Shown here: positions 33,658 through 43,097 of the stretch, piece after piece
Layout of the letters: each line of letters begins with the position of its first letter
Numbering within the stretch: position 1 is the stretch's first letter
NCBI RefSeq assembly: GCF_900169525.1
Contig: NZ_LT821239.1
Location: 1 to 64,000, forward strand
Length of the DNA stretch: 64,000 bases
Direction: 5' to 3'
Source: Corynebacterium pacaense
GTDB taxonomy: Bacteria > Actinomycetota > Actinomycetes > Mycobacteriales > Mycobacteriaceae
The notes under the pieces: generated by a model
What the model was told of the DNA's origin: nothing
Seen by the model: the letters and a program-made list of their open reading frames with translations, nothing else
The model's database searches: none
Translations under genes and position numbers: made by a program

Positions 33658-34805
33658 GCGGACACCTCCTTGGATTTCATCAGACGTGGTCCCAGAATCG
33701 CCCCGATCGAGGCCAGCCCGCCGGGCAGAAGGGTGATCACCAGCACCAGGATCAGTCCCTGGAAATAGGACCACGCGCCGGGGAAGGACTGGGCCAGACT
33801 GGACTCGACGGTGCCCAGCACGAGGGCACCGATGGCGGGACCGAAGAGGCTGAAACGACCACCAGCGGCGACTGCGATGACGAAGACGATCGAGGGGACG
33901 ACACCGATCTGGGCCGGGGAGATGATCCCTACGATGGGTACGAACAGCGCACCGGCCACCCCCGCCATCGCGGCGGCGATCGAGTAGGCGGCCGTCTTGA
34001 TCAGGGCCGGATCATAACCGAGGAAACGGACCCGTTCCTCGGCGTCCCTGGTGGCCACGAGCAGTTCACCGTAGCGCGAACGCATGAGCCAGTAGTAGAT
34101 GGCAAGGGTCACCAGCAGGACGACACTCGCGATGGTGAACAGCATTCGCTTGTTCGCCGGATCGTTGAGACTGAAACCCATGAAGTAGCGGAAACCGCTC
34201 AGTCCGTTGGAGCCTCCGAGGGTGTCCTGCTGTCCCACGAGAAGCACCACGATCGCCGCGACCAGCGCCTGGTTTATGATGGCGAAGTACGCGCCCTTGA
34301 TCTTGCGTTTGAAGATGGAGAAACCCAGGACGAAGGCCAGTGCGGCCGGTAGCGCCACGACTGCAACGAGCGCGACGACGGGATTCCGGAACGGCTCCCA
34401 CCACGCCGGCACCGAGGTGGCCCCGGCCAGCGACATGAACGACGGAACACCCGAACCGGCGATGTCGGCATCCGCCATCTGCATGTGCATGGCCATGATG
34501 TAGGCGCCGAGACCGAAGAATGCTCCCTGTCCGAGCGTGAGCATTCCTCCCCTGCCCCAGGCCAGCCCGATTCCGACCGCGACGATGGCGAAGCACACCA
34601 GGCGACCGAGCTGGTTGAGCCCGAAGGTGGACAGCACCAGGGGTGCGATCACCAGGAGGGCGACGGCCAGTATCGTGGTTCCGGCCATAAACCAACGTAG
34701 ACGTGGCGCACCGGTGACAGTCACCGTGGGGCGGCCCTTCCGTGGCCGCGCGGTATCCTCGGCGGTCCCCGCCGTGGAATTGCTGTGGGAGGTTGCGATG
34801 CTCAT
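33654..34805 (-). CDS. urtC: Urea ABC transporter permease UrtC
   Basis: This 383-residue LivM-like permease has about nine or ten membrane helices after a polar N-terminus (about 1-35). The cytoplasmic loop 'YGELLVATRDAEERVRFLGYDPALIKTAAYSIAAAMAGVAGAL' contacts the ATPases. The pattern 'WGRGGMLTLGQGAFFGLGAYIMAMHMQM' is specific to UrtC. ATGA-type overlaps with urtB and urtD show a tightly coupled operon. The sequence appears intact throughout. Confidence 0.92.
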   Translation of the reverse strand: MSIATSHSNSTAGTAEDTARPRKGRPTVTVTGAPRLRWFMAGTTILAVALLVIAPLVLSTFGLNQLGRLVCFAIVAVGIGLAWGRGGMLTLGQGAFFGLGAYIMAMHMQMADADIAGSGVPSFMSLAGATSVPAWWEPFRNPVVALVAVVALPAALAFVLGFSIFKRKIKGAYFAIINQALVAAIVVLLVGQQDTLGGSNGLSGFRYFMGFSLNDPANKRMLFTIASVVLLVTLAIYYWLMRSRYGELLVATRDAEERVRFLGYDPALIKTAAYSIAAAMAGVAGALFVPIVGIISPAQIGVVPSIVFVIAVAAGGRFSLFGPAIGALVLGTVESSLAQSFPGAWSYFQGLILVLVITLLPGGLASIGAILGPRLMKSKEVSA

Positions 34806-35689
34806 ACGAGACTCCTGGTGCGAACTTGGAAGAGACCCTGCGGACGGAACTGAAGAAACGCGACGATGATGACCAGGATCAGGAACTTGGCGATGCTCGC
34901 CCCGGTCGAATACTCAATGAACGCCTGGAGCACCCCGAGAACGAACGCGGCTATCACCGCACCCTTGATCTTCCCGATACCACCGGCGGCCACCACCAGG
35001 AAGGCGTCGACGATGAAGTTCTGCCCGATGGTCGGCCCCGTCGCGCCGATCTGGGTCACGGCCACCCCGGCGACGGCGGCGAGGCCGGAGCCGATGAAGA
35101 AGGTCAGTCGGTCGGTTGCCCTGGTGTTCACACCGTTGGTCTCCGCCAGGTCGCGATTGAGCACGACGGCTCTGATCCGGCGTCCCTGCGGGGTCTTTGT
35201 CATGAACGCCCCGAGCGCCACGACGGCACACAGCGCCAGTACCAGGATGAACACACGCGAGGTGGGGATGGTGGTTCCGAAGAGCTCACTGTTTCCGCGC
35301 ATCCATTCCGGGGCGCGGACATCGACCGCCGGTGCGCCGAAGATGTCCCTGGCCACCTGTTGGAGGATCAGTCCGACACCAAAGGTGGCGAGCAGGGTAT
35401 CCAACGGGCGGTTGTAGAGATGACGGATGAGCACCTGTTCCAGCACGATCCCGAGCACCCCACCGACCAGGAACGCCGCGGGGATCGAAATCAGCAGGGA
35501 CAGCCCCGCACTGCCGAGGATCTGCTGGATGGTGAAGGTGGTGTAGGCGCCGATCATGATGAACTCGCCGTGCGCCATGTTGATTACGCCCATCTGGCCG
35601 AAGGTCAGCGACAACCCGATCGCCACGAGCAGGAGCACCGAGCCCACGCTCAGTCCCGCGACCAGCTGCTGCATAATGACGTCGATCAT
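34802..35689 (-). CDS. urtB: Urea ABC transporter permease UrtB
   Basis: This 295-residue LivH-like permease has about eight membrane helices. Key segments are '[27 protein letters not shown]' (about 25-51) near the N-terminus and the cytoplasmic loop '[32 protein letters not shown]'. It pairs with UrtC as a heterodimer to form the pore. Overlap with the urtA stop (4 bp, 35686-35689) and urtC (4 bp) shows coupling. The length is typical of this subunit. Confidence 0.92.
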   Translation of the reverse strand: MIDVIMQQLVAGLSVGSVLLLVAIGLSLTFGQMGVINMAHGEFIMIGAYTTFTIQQILGSAGLSLLISIPAAFLVGGVLGIVLEQVLIRHLYNRPLDTLLATFGVGLILQQVARDIFGAPAVDVRAPEWMRGNSELFGTTIPTSRVFILVLALCAVVALGAFMTKTPQGRRIRAVVLNRDLAETNGVNTRATDRLTFFIGSGLAAVAGVAVTQIGATGPTIGQNFIVDAFLVVAAGGIGKIKGAVIAAFVLGVLQAFIEYSTGASIAKFLILVIIVAFLQFRPQGLFQVRTRSLV

Positions 35690-36978
35690 TGTGCCGACCC
35701 CGCCGACTCGGCGTCGGAGACCTCGGCCCAGTCGTATCCGGTGAGATAGGGGTCGGGCACGATGGGCGCGTCGGACTCCTTGATCGTATCGATCAGTCCA
35801 TCGGCGTTGATCCTTCCGATGCGGGCGGTCTTGGTGATGTGGTGGTTGTCCCCATCGACAACCACCGTGCCCTCGGGCGCGTCGAAGGAGACGCCGTCGG
35901 CTGCCGCCTTGACATCGTCGACGGCGAAGGAATCCGCCTTCTCCACCATTTCCTTCCAGAGGAAGAGGCTGGTGTAGGCGGCCTCCATCGGATCGGAGGT
36001 GACACGGTCCTGACCGTAGCGCTGCTTGAAGCGCTCGACGAACGCGACGTTTTCCGGGGTGTCGATTGTCTGGTAGTAGTTCCAGGCGGTGAGCTGGCCC
36101 TGGACCGTGCTCGGGCCGATGCCCTGGACCTCCTCCTCCGCGATGGACACGGAAATCACGGGCATGGTCTCCGCGTTGAGGCCGAGGCTGTTGTACTGAC
36201 GGAAGAAGGCGACGTTGGAGTCACCGTTGAGGGTGTTGAACACGGCGTCGGCGCCTGAGGATGCGATCCGGTTGGCGATGGTGGTGAAGTCCGTCGAACC
36301 CAGCGGGGTGTACTGCTCGCCGACGATCTCCATGCCGTTGGCCTCCGCGTACTGCTTGATCAGCATGTTCGCGGTGCGTGGGAACACGTAGTCGCTGCCG
36401 ACGAGGAAGAGCTTCTTGGCGCCCAGGTCATCCTTGAGGTAGTCCAGTGCGGGGACGATCTGCTGATTGGTGGTGGCTCCGGTGTAGAAGATGTTGGGCG
36501 AGGATTCGAGGCCCTCGTACTGGACCGGGTAGAACAGCAGCGCATTGTTGTCCTCGAACACCGGGAGCATGGCCTTTCTGGAGGCCGAGGTCCATCCGCC
36601 GAACACCGCGGCGACGCATTCATCCTGGATCAGACGCTGGGAGCGTTCCGCGAAGGTGGTGGCCTCAGAGGCGCCGTCCTCCTCGACGATCTCCAGCTGC
36701 TTGCCCAGTACACCGCCGTCCGCGTTGATCTCATCGGCGGCCATCTTGAGTGACTGGTTGACGGTGGTCTCGGAGATGGCCATCGTTCCCGAGAGGGAGT
36801 TGATGAACCCCACCTTGATCGAATCACCGGAGGTATCGACGCAGGACTCCACCGCGGAGCTCTCGTCCCCGACGCGGGCGCCGCTGCAGGAGGCAAGGAA
36901 GAGGCTCGCGCATGCGCCCGCCGCGACAACCGAGTAACGAAGGGCACGCCTGGAATCAAACTTGGCAAAAGAGCTCAT
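35686..36978 (-). CDS. urtA: Urea-binding lipoprotein UrtA
   Basis: This 430-residue periplasmic-type binding protein is tethered as a lipoprotein: signal peptide with lipobox LASC (Cys at about 31). Family blocks are '[36 protein letters not shown]' and '[21 protein letters not shown]', typical of UrtA/AmiC-like receptors. The ATG at 36978 has an AGGAGA 7-8 bp upstream, which decides it against an upstream Met. It captures urea and delivers it to UrtBC. An AmtR-like site about 120-135 bp upstream suggests nitrogen control. Confidence 0.94.
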   Translation of the reverse strand: MSSFAKFDSRRALRYSVVAAGACASLFLASCSGARVGDESSAVESCVDTSGDSIKVGFINSLSGTMAISETTVNQSLKMAADEINADGGVLGKQLEIVEEDGASEATTFAERSQRLIQDECVAAVFGGWTSASRKAMLPVFEDNNALLFYPVQYEGLESSPNIFYTGATTNQQIVPALDYLKDDLGAKKLFLVGSDYVFPRTANMLIKQYAEANGMEIVGEQYTPLGSTDFTTIANRIASSGADAVFNTLNGDSNVAFFRQYNSLGLNAETMPVISVSIAEEEVQGIGPSTVQGQLTAWNYYQTIDTPENVAFVERFKQRYGQDRVTSDPMEAAYTSLFLWKEMVEKADSFAVDDVKAAADGVSFDAPEGTVVVDGDNHHITKTARIGRINADGLIDTIKESDAPIVPDPYLTGYDWAEVSDAESAGSAQ

Positions 36979-37095
36979 TGGTATCTCCTGGGAACAAGGG
37001 GGCTGGTCGCGTGGACTGAGGCGTCCACATGGGGTGCAACGGATTGAATCTAACAATTGAGCAGAAACCTGTCAATTGACCAATATTTAACTACT

Positions 37096-37112
37096 TATCT
37101 ATCGATCTATCA
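37096..37112. promoter_or_regulatory. AmtR-like box upstream of urtA
   Basis: The minus strand reads TGATAGATCGATAGATAA-like sequence: an ATAG-AT half that fits the AmtR consensus (CTAT-N6-ATAG-a), preceded by a weaker TGAT half. It lies about 120 bp from the urtA start. It is weaker than the sites at 53570 and 59421. Confidence 0.45.
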
Positions 37113-37245
37113 ACATGCCAGTTCAAACTATTTTAATTCAAATCCACAGCCAGCGAACTGTGTCAGGAAATACCTATCGTTTTATTGAAAACTCTGCCTC
37201 TCACTTGTTCCTGGCAGTCACCTGTATGCCCCGATCCGCGGGCGC

Positions 37246-37279
37246 GAAAAAGGGCCCCCGGCTATTGAAGCGGGGACCC
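37246..37279 (-). terminator. Rho-independent terminator after ugd
   Basis: On the minus strand a GGGTCCCCG...CGGGGGCCC stem (one mismatch, loop about 10 nt) is followed directly by TTTTT at 37241-37245, about 100 bp downstream of the ugd stop. The stem is highly GC-rich. Confidence 0.7.
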
Positions 37280-37376
37280 GGTGGAGTTTGTCCTACGGCG
37301 ACGGCCAACCAACCGAACAACAGACGCCCGTCGACGCCCCGACCCCACGTCCGGACGGATTGCGGGCCGGGGATGC

Positions 37377-38696
37377 CTAGAGGTTGCGGCCCAGGGCCTT
37401 GATCGTCCAGCCAGCCGCCTTCCATAGGCGGACGTCGAGGACGTTGCGGCCGTCGATGATGATCGGGGTGCTCACCAGTTCCGCAACCCGGACCGGGTCG
37501 AGTTCCCGAAACTCCTTCCACTCGGTTGCTAGGACGACGAGGTCGGCGTCGGCAAGCGCCTGCACGGTTGATTCCGCATAGTTGAGCGTGGGAAAGATCC
37601 TCCGGGCGTTGTCCATCGCCTCCGGATCGTAGACGGAGACATCCGCACCCTGAAGGGAGAGCGAACCGGCAACGGACAGTGCCGGCGAATCGCGGACATC
37701 ATCGGAGTTCGGCTTGAACGCCGCGCCGAGCACGGTCACCCGTTTGCCCAGCAGGGAGCCACCGCTGACCTCCTTCGACAGCTGTACCACGCGCTCGCGG
37801 CGGCGCATGTTGATGGAATCCACCTCGCGGAGGAAGGTGAGGGCCTGATCAGCACCCAGTTCCCCGGCGCGGGCCATGAAGGCGCGGATATCCTTGGGCA
37901 GGCAGCCGCCACCGAATCCGAGACCGGCACCGAGGAACTTACGACCGATGCGGTCGTCATGGCCGATGGCGTCGGCGAGCGCGACCACGTCCGCGCCGGT
38001 GGATTCACAGATCTCCGACACCGCATTGATGAAGGAGATCTTGGTGGCCAGGAAGGCGTTCGCCGAAACCTTCACCAGTTCCGCCGTCGCCAGATCGGTG
38101 ACCAGGAAAGGGGTGTCAGTGGCGATCGCCGTCGCGTAGATCTCCCGCGCGATCTCCTCAGCCCGCGACTCCCCGCGCACGCCGACGACTATGCGGTCCG
38201 GGGTAATGGTGTCCTTCACCGCGAATCCCTCGCGGAGAAACTCCGGATTCCAGGCGATCTCCACCGAGGTGCCGGGGCCGGCCAGGAAATCGGCCAGTTC
38301 CTGCAGCTGCACTGCCGTGCCCACGGGCACCGTGGACTTACCGAAGATGACATGGTCCCCGCGAAGCAGGGGCACCAGATCGGTGATCACCTGAAAAACA
38401 TAGGTGAGGTCCGCGGCGAAGGATCCCTTCCGCTGCGGCGTGCCGACGCCCAGAAAGTGGACATTGGCAAAGCCCGCGGCCTCGGCGTAGTCAGTGCTGA
38501 AGCCCAGCCGACCGTCCTCGAGGTTGCGCGTGAGCACCTCCGGCAGGCCCGGCTCATAGAAGGGGACCTCGCCCCCGCGCAAGGAGGCGATCTTCGCCTC
38601 ATCCACATCGACGCCGAGCACCTCATGACCCAGTTCAGCCATGCACGCGGCATGGGTGGCTCCAAGATACCCCGTACCAATCACTGTCATCCGCAT
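37377..38696 (-). CDS. ugd: UDP-glucose 6-dehydrogenase
   Basis: This 439-residue NAD-dependent enzyme oxidises UDP-glucose to UDP-glucuronate for envelope polysaccharides. It has the N-terminal Rossmann motif 'MTVIGTGYLGATHAACMAELGHEVLGVDVD' (residues 3-32) and the catalytic Cys segment 'GLGFGGGCLPKDIRAF', where the Cys forms the thioester. The C-terminal 'VTVLGAAFKPNSDDVRDSPAL' is the UDP-binding block. The start codon is followed at once by the dinucleotide site, so it is firm. It shares direction with dcd, 80 bp upstream. A CTTCCATAGGCG variant lies at 37419 near its 3' end. Confidence 0.93.
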   Translation of the reverse strand: MRMTVIGTGYLGATHAACMAELGHEVLGVDVDEAKIASLRGGEVPFYEPGLPEVLTRNLEDGRLGFSTDYAEAAGFANVHFLGVGTPQRKGSFAADLTYVFQVITDLVPLLRGDHVIFGKSTVPVGTAVQLQELADFLAGPGTSVEIAWNPEFLREGFAVKDTITPDRIVVGVRGESRAEEIAREIYATAIATDTPFLVTDLATAELVKVSANAFLATKISFINAVSEICESTGADVVALADAIGHDDRIGRKFLGAGLGFGGGCLPKDIRAFMARAGELGADQALTFLREVDSINMRRRERVVQLSKEVSGGSLLGKRVTVLGAAFKPNSDDVRDSPALSVAGSLSLQGADVSVYDPEAMDNARRIFPTLNYAESTVQALADADLVVLATEWKEFRELDPVRVAELVSTPIIIDGRNVLDVRLWKAAGWTIKALGRNL

Positions 38697-38776
38697 TGTG
38701 GGGAGATTCCTTTCGACGAACGTGCCAGAGGTTTATCTCAACATGTTTTCCACCGCTCCGCGACCGGAACGCGACG

Positions 38777-39346
38777 CTACTGACCTGTGAAGTTGAGATA
38801 GGCCTTCGACGGGGTGGGCCCGCGCTGCCCCTGGTACTTCGATCCGAGCTTTCCCGTTCCATAGGGATTCTCCGCCGCGGAACTCATCTGGAAGATCGCC
38901 AGCTGCCCCACCTTCATTCCCGGCCACAGCATGATCGGGAGATTGGCCACATTCGACAGCTCCAGAGTGATGAATCCGCTGAAACCGGGATCGATGAACC
39001 CCGCCGTGGAATGGGTGAGCAGACCGAGCCGCCCGAGCGAGGACTTGCCCTCCAACCGTCCCGCCAGGTGGGCGGGCAGTGTGAACTTCTCCAGGGTGGA
39101 GGCGAGGACGAACTCCCCCGGATGAAGCACGAACGCGTCACCGTCGGCCACCTCGACCAGACTGGTCAGCTCGTCCTGCTTGAGCTTGGGATCAATGTGG
39201 GTGTACTTGGAATTGTTGAACACCCTGAAGAAGCGGTCCATCCGGACATCGATGCTCGACGGCTGAATCAGCGCGGCATCGAAGGGCTCAATCCCGAGGT
39301 CGCCGGAATCAATGGACTTGGCAATATCTCGATCTGAAAGAAGCAC
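38777..39346 (-). CDS. dcd: dCTP deaminase
   Basis: This 189-residue deaminase makes dUTP (or dUMP in the bifunctional form) from dCTP for thymidylate synthesis. Conserved stretches are '[13 protein letters not shown]' at the N-terminus, '[18 protein letters not shown]', the active-site region '[39 protein letters not shown]' (the catalytic Glu is expected near 'AGFIDPG'), and the C-terminal '[12 protein letters not shown]'. The length matches the actinobacterial enzyme. A CCATAAGCG-type motif sits just upstream of its start. Confidence 0.94.
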   Translation of the reverse strand: MLLSDRDIAKSIDSGDLGIEPFDAALIQPSSIDVRMDRFFRVFNNSKYTHIDPKLKQDELTSLVEVADGDAFVLHPGEFVLASTLEKFTLPAHLAGRLEGKSSLGRLGLLTHSTAGFIDPGFSGFITLELSNVANLPIMLWPGMKVGQLAIFQMSSAAENPYGTGKLGSKYQGQRGPTPSKAYLNFTGQ

Positions 39347-39365
39347 GCCGACAAGTCTACGTTCC

Positions 39366-39377
39366 CGCTTATGGGGA
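39366..39377 (-). repeat. CCATAAGCG motif (TCCCCATAAGCG form), intergenic
   Basis: Twenty bases upstream of the dcd start, between dcd and tRNA-Gly. It is the only CCATAAGCG core outside a gene. Confidence 0.6.
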
Positions 39378-39439
39378 GGTGGCGTTTAGGCTTTCAAAGA
39401 TGCAGTGCTAAAGTGGTGCACTAGCTCATCACGAGCACC

Positions 39440-39513
39440 GCCGGTGTAGTTCAATGGCAGAACCCCTGCTTCCCAAGCAGGCGGCGCGGGTTCGATTCCC
39501 GTCACCGGCTCCA
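39440..39513 (+). tRNA. tRNA-Gly (anticodon CCC)
   Basis: A complete cloverleaf: acceptor GCCGGTG/CACCGGC, D arm with AGTTCAATGGCAGA, anticodon stem CCTGC/GCAGG with loop TTCCCAA, and T arm CGGGTTCGATTCCCG. The discriminator is T and a CCA end is encoded at 39511-39513. The anticodon CCC decodes GGG. Confidence 0.97.
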
Positions 39514-39522
39514 CATAGAAAC

Positions 39523-39563
39523 GCACCCTGACCTGGCCTTTGCAGACCGCGCAGGGTGCTTTT
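39523..39563 (+). terminator. Rho-independent terminator after tRNA-Gly
   Basis: The stem GCACCCTG (39523-39530) pairs with CAGGGTGC (39552-39559) across a 21-base loop and is followed by TTTT. It lies 10 bp after the tRNA. Confidence 0.75.
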
Positions 39564-39734
39564 CCCTTCCGTGCCCGATGGCACCATCGGTGGACCGAGA
39601 CTTAGACGGAGTCTGAAATATCACACCGGGGCATTCGGTCTGTTCAGCCGGGGAAATCAACAGTAATATAGTTTCTGCAATTCAACAGGTATTTGCATGT
39701 GATCTCCCTGACCCCCGTATGTGAGGAGAAACCG
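39564..39734 (+). promoter_or_regulatory. Promoter region of the AnsP-type permease
   Basis: An AT-richer gap of about 170 bp upstream of the permease. No operator was recognised. Confidence 0.35.
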
Positions 39735-41258
39735 ATGTCCCCGAAACCAGATACCAGCCGTAGCGGCACCCCAGAAGTGAGCGGGGGAGCAATGATCGAT
39801 AAATCCGACGCCGGGTATGCGAAGGCGATGCAACCCCGCCACCTGCAGATGATCGCCATCGGCGGCTCCATCGGCACCGGCCTGTTCCTCGGCGCCGGCG
39901 GCCGTCTCGCCGCGGGTGGGCCGGCACTGGCCATCGTGTACGCGGTGTGCGGCTTCTTCGCATTCATGATGGTCCGCGCACTCGGTGAGCTGAGCATCTA
40001 CCGGCCGTCGTCAGGCGCGTTCGTCTCCTACGCCAGGGAGTTCATGGGTGAGAAGGGCGCCTATGCCACGGGCTGGCTGTTCTTCCTCGACTGGGCCACC
40101 ACCGTCATGGCAGATATCACCGCCGTGGCGCTCTACCTGCACTTCTGGTCCGTGTTCGTTCCGGTACCGCAGTGGCTGCTGGCCCTGGTAGCCCTCGTCC
40201 TGGTGTTCACCCTCAACATGCTCAGCGTGAAGGCCTTCGGGGAGTTCGAGTTCTGGTTCGCCATGATCAAGGTCGCGGCAATTCTGATCTTCATGGTGGT
40301 GGCCATCGGGTTCATCGTCACCGGTCACGCGATCGACGGTCATCCGGCGGGATTCGGAAACCTCGTCCAGGACGGCTCAGTGTATGACGGCATATTTCCC
40401 CACGGCCTCGCCCCCATGATCACTCTGGCGCTGGGCGTCGTCTTCGCCTTCGGCGGCACCGAGATGGTCGGGGTCGCGGCCGGGGAGACCAGGGACGCGG
40501 CGCGAATCATGCCGAAGGCCATCAACTCCATGATCTGGCGCATCGCCCTCTTCTACGTCGGCTCCGTCATCCTGTTCACCCTGGTCATGCCCTGGACCGC
40601 GTACTCGGCCCAGGAATCACCCTTTGTCACCTTCTTCTCCGCCATCGGCGTCCCCCATGCCGGGGACATCATGCAGGTAGTCGTGCTCACGGCGGCTCTG
40701 TCATCGCTGAACGCGGGTCTCTACGCCACCGGCCGGACCCTTCGTTCCATGGCGGTCGCGGGTTCGGGACCGCGGTTCGCCAAGCGGCTCAACCGCCATC
40801 AGGTTCCCTCCGGCGGCATCATCATCACCGCATCGCTGGGGCTGATCGGAGTGCTCATCAACTACGTTTACCCCACACAGGCCTTCGACATCGTGATGAA
40901 CCTCGCCGGCATCGGCATCGCGGGCACCTGGATGTCCATCATGATCAGCCACTGGCTGTTCGTGCGCAAGGCCGCTCGCGGCGAGGTCGAAAGACCCGCC
41001 TACCGCCTCCCCTTCGCCCCGTGGACCAATCTGGCCACCATCGTCTTCCTCACCGCCATCATCGTGTTCATGTGGTTCGCCGACGAGATCGGACGCCCGA
41101 CCATTCTGCTGGGCACGGGGATCGGAATCATCATGGTGGCCGGTTGGTTCCTGGTGCGCAAGCGTATCGACGCCACCCTCCTCGACGACGCCTTCCTCTC
41201 CGGTGAGGAGGAGCTCATCAACGCCGAGGACGCGGCGGCGGAGAAGTGGGACCGCTAA
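39735..41258 (+). CDS. ansP: Amino-acid permease, AnsP type
   Basis: This 507-residue amino-acid/proton symporter of the APC (AAT) family has 12 membrane helices. The start of helix 1, 'MQPRHLQMIAIGGSIGTGLFLGAGG', and 'LGELSIYRPSSGAFVSYAREFMGEKGAYATGWLFFLDWATT' match the L-asparagine permease AnsP subgroup better than AroP or GabP. Substrate is nevertheless inferred. The ATG at 39735 is preferred because of the GAGGAG 8 bp upstream. Asparagine uptake would fit the nitrogen theme of the window. No AmtR box is evident before it. Confidence 0.78.
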   Translation: MSPKPDTSRSGTPEVSGGAMIDKSDAGYAKAMQPRHLQMIAIGGSIGTGLFLGAGGRLAAGGPALAIVYAVCGFFAFMMVRALGELSIYRPSSGAFVSYAREFMGEKGAYATGWLFFLDWATTVMADITAVALYLHFWSVFVPVPQWLLALVALVLVFTLNMLSVKAFGEFEFWFAMIKVAAILIFMVVAIGFIVTGHAIDGHPAGFGNLVQDGSVYDGIFPHGLAPMITLALGVVFAFGGTEMVGVAAGETRDAARIMPKAINSMIWRIALFYVGSVILFTLVMPWTAYSAQESPFVTFFSAIGVPHAGDIMQVVVLTAALSSLNAGLYATGRTLRSMAVAGSGPRFAKRLNRHQVPSGGIIITASLGLIGVLINYVYPTQAFDIVMNLAGIGIAGTWMSIMISHWLFVRKAARGEVERPAYRLPFAPWTNLATIVFLTAIIVFMWFADEIGRPTILLGTGIGIIMVAGWFLVRKRIDATLLDDAFLSGEEELINAEDAAAEKWDR

Positions 41259-41344
41259 TCCTTCCGGTGGCGCCGGTCGCCCACGCTAAGCGTGATCGAC
41301 GGCCCACCACCCCACAACCGGCCGCGGAAGGGGTGCCGGCAGGC

Positions 41345-43039
41345 TCAGCTGCACCGCACGATCGGTGAAGGATCGTAGACCGTGGTGGTGGTCTCGCGAC
41401 GGATCTCGCCGCCGGAGGCATCACTGATCACCCGCGTATCGGAGGTGGTGAACCCCGGCGCGCCGCCGGACGGGCTGCAGCTGTCGCCGGAGACGGTCAT
41501 GGGCTTCGGATCCGTCTGTGCCCAGCGGCCGTTGTTGATGGACTGCACCGACCTTGTTTTCACACCCATGATCTGCACGGTCACGTTGGAGGAGTCGGCG
41601 TTGGCCCTGATCATCACCGGATACGGGGTGTCATTGCGGAACTTCAGATCGATGGCGCCCTCATAGACGGTGGCCTCACGTCCCGCGGGGTAGCGGGAGA
41701 TGTAGTAGCTGTGCGGGGTATGGGCGATGTCCTCCAGGCCGGCGAAGTAGTAGGCGTTGTAGAGGGTGGTGGCGAACTGGCTGATACCGCCGCCGACAGC
41801 GGTGTCGGCATGGCCGTTGAGGATGATGCCGGAGTCGACGAAGCCCTGTGCACTGCCACGCGGACCGGTGTAGCCGTTGAGGGAGAAGGTATCCCCGGGT
41901 GCGACCACGGCCCCGTCGACCATCCGGGCCGTCAGGCCGATGTTGGTTCCCGACGCCGCCGAAAAGCCACCGGTGGTGAACTCACCCATCACCTGATCGA
42001 AGGTGGCGGCCTCCGCGTCCGCGGTGGTGAAGGTGGCCGGAGTGTCCACGTAGGCGGCGTCGACCTCCCGCGGCCCGTTGCCGGTGATGCCGGCCTCGGC
42101 GTCGGCAAGCGTGGCATCCCAGTCAATTTCGGAGCCGTTAACCTCGGGGGTGACCACGCGGGATCCCGAGGCGAAGCTGATCTGAGCGTTCCGCGGCTTC
42201 TGCTCCGTGCCGGCGAGCGCCTCGGAGAGGATACCCACTGCGGCCCCGCGGTTGATGTCCACCCGGATGTCACCGTCTTGTTCGGGGAAGGTGACAACCT
42301 CGCCCATGCGCTCAACGGGGATGGTGCCCTCGACGTTATCGCGACCGCGTATGACGAAAGGCGCGGAAACGGCTTTTGCGGCCGGGCCCGCAGCCACCTC
42401 ATCGACGCGGTCCTGGCTGATCGCGGCGGGGATGACCGTCGGTTCCACCTCGATGCCCTCCGGGTTGAGCCAGTTGTCGGTGATATCGGACTCGAGTTCC
42501 GCACGGTCCACGGACTGGCCGTTGACGGAGTCCTGGGTTGCCACGGTGCCTGCGTCGATACGCACGGTGCCGTTGACCGGGTCACGGTGCAGCTCCGTCA
42601 CGGCGGCGTCCAGACGCGGGCCGAAGGCGGCCACATCGACGGTGCTCACGATCGGCACCTCGGTCTCACGGAACAGTGACATCAGCCGGGTGACGGGGTT
42701 GTAGGACTGGCCGGGCACCGCGGCGACGGTGGCGTCCCAGTCGATCCCCAGACCGGAGGTGGCCGGATCGATCTGTGTGTGCGCCTCCCCCGCGGTGACC
42801 GTGACCGGGCGGGAAAGATCGCCACCGAGGTTCGTCTCCAGGGTGCTCAGCGCCTCCTGCCTGCTCATAGAGGATATGCTCACGCCGCCGACCGCGGTCC
42901 CGCGCGGGATCCGGTCCTTGGACAGCATGATATCGGCCAGATACACCAGCACTGCGATGGCCACCAGACCGACAATGACGCCGATGACCACGCCCGCCGT
43001 CCGATTGCGCTTTTTGCTTCCCGCTTGACTCACAGCCAT
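41345..43039 (-). CDS. VanW/YoaR-family cell-wall protein
   Basis: This protein of about 564 residues has a short cytoplasmic N-terminus, one transmembrane helix (about 15-37) and two to three YoaR/peptidoglycan-binding-type domains (about 45-335, 'GDLSRPVTVTAGEAHTQIDPATSGLGIDWDATV' and a second similar block). A VanW domain follows at about 350-480 ('MGEFTTGGFSAASGTNIGLTARMVDGAVVAPGDTFSLN', then 'GGGISQFATTLYNAYYFAGLEDIAHTPHSYYISRYPAGREATV'), then a G5-like tail. It is exposed on the outside of the membrane. The ATG at 43039 follows an in-frame TTG. The precise role of VanW is unknown; cell-wall association is inferred. Confidence 0.82.
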   Translation of the reverse strand: MAVSQAGSKKRNRTAGVVIGVIVGLVAIAVLVYLADIMLSKDRIPRGTAVGGVSISSMSRQEALSTLETNLGGDLSRPVTVTAGEAHTQIDPATSGLGIDWDATVAAVPGQSYNPVTRLMSLFRETEVPIVSTVDVAAFGPRLDAAVTELHRDPVNGTVRIDAGTVATQDSVNGQSVDRAELESDITDNWLNPEGIEVEPTVIPAAISQDRVDEVAAGPAAKAVSAPFVIRGRDNVEGTIPVERMGEVVTFPEQDGDIRVDINRGAAVGILSEALAGTEQKPRNAQISFASGSRVVTPEVNGSEIDWDATLADAEAGITGNGPREVDAAYVDTPATFTTADAEAATFDQVMGEFTTGGFSAASGTNIGLTARMVDGAVVAPGDTFSLNGYTGPRGSAQGFVDSGIILNGHADTAVGGGISQFATTLYNAYYFAGLEDIAHTPHSYYISRYPAGREATVYEGAIDLKFRNDTPYPVMIRANADSSNVTVQIMGVKTRSVQSINNGRWAQTDPKPMTVSGDSCSPSGGAPGFTTSDTRVISDASGGEIRRETTTTVYDPSPIVRCS

Positions 43040-43097
43040 CAAGGCTAGTGCTCACCCGGCATTTTTCCCACTTAACCGATACCACGGGCAGGCAACA

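Larger units (their letters stand above)
36979..37376. promoter_or_regulatory. AT-rich urtA promoter region and ugd 3' end
   Basis: This gap of about 400 bp is noticeably AT-rich between 37040 and 37200. It carries the urtA promoter, an AmtR-like site and the ugd terminator. No convincing gene lies here. Confidence 0.6.

Noticed and set aside
34742..35749. Long open frame on the plus strand opposite urtB/urtC (335 codons)
   Set aside because: Antisense shadow of high-GC coding DNA; residue usage is low in hydrophobics and rich in Arg/Asp/Gly/His, with no family features. The opposite strand has intact Urt permeases.
41259..41344. Terminator between the AnsP-type permease and VanW gene
   Set aside because: GC-rich sequence with several short complementary pieces but no stem followed by a T-run could be drawn.
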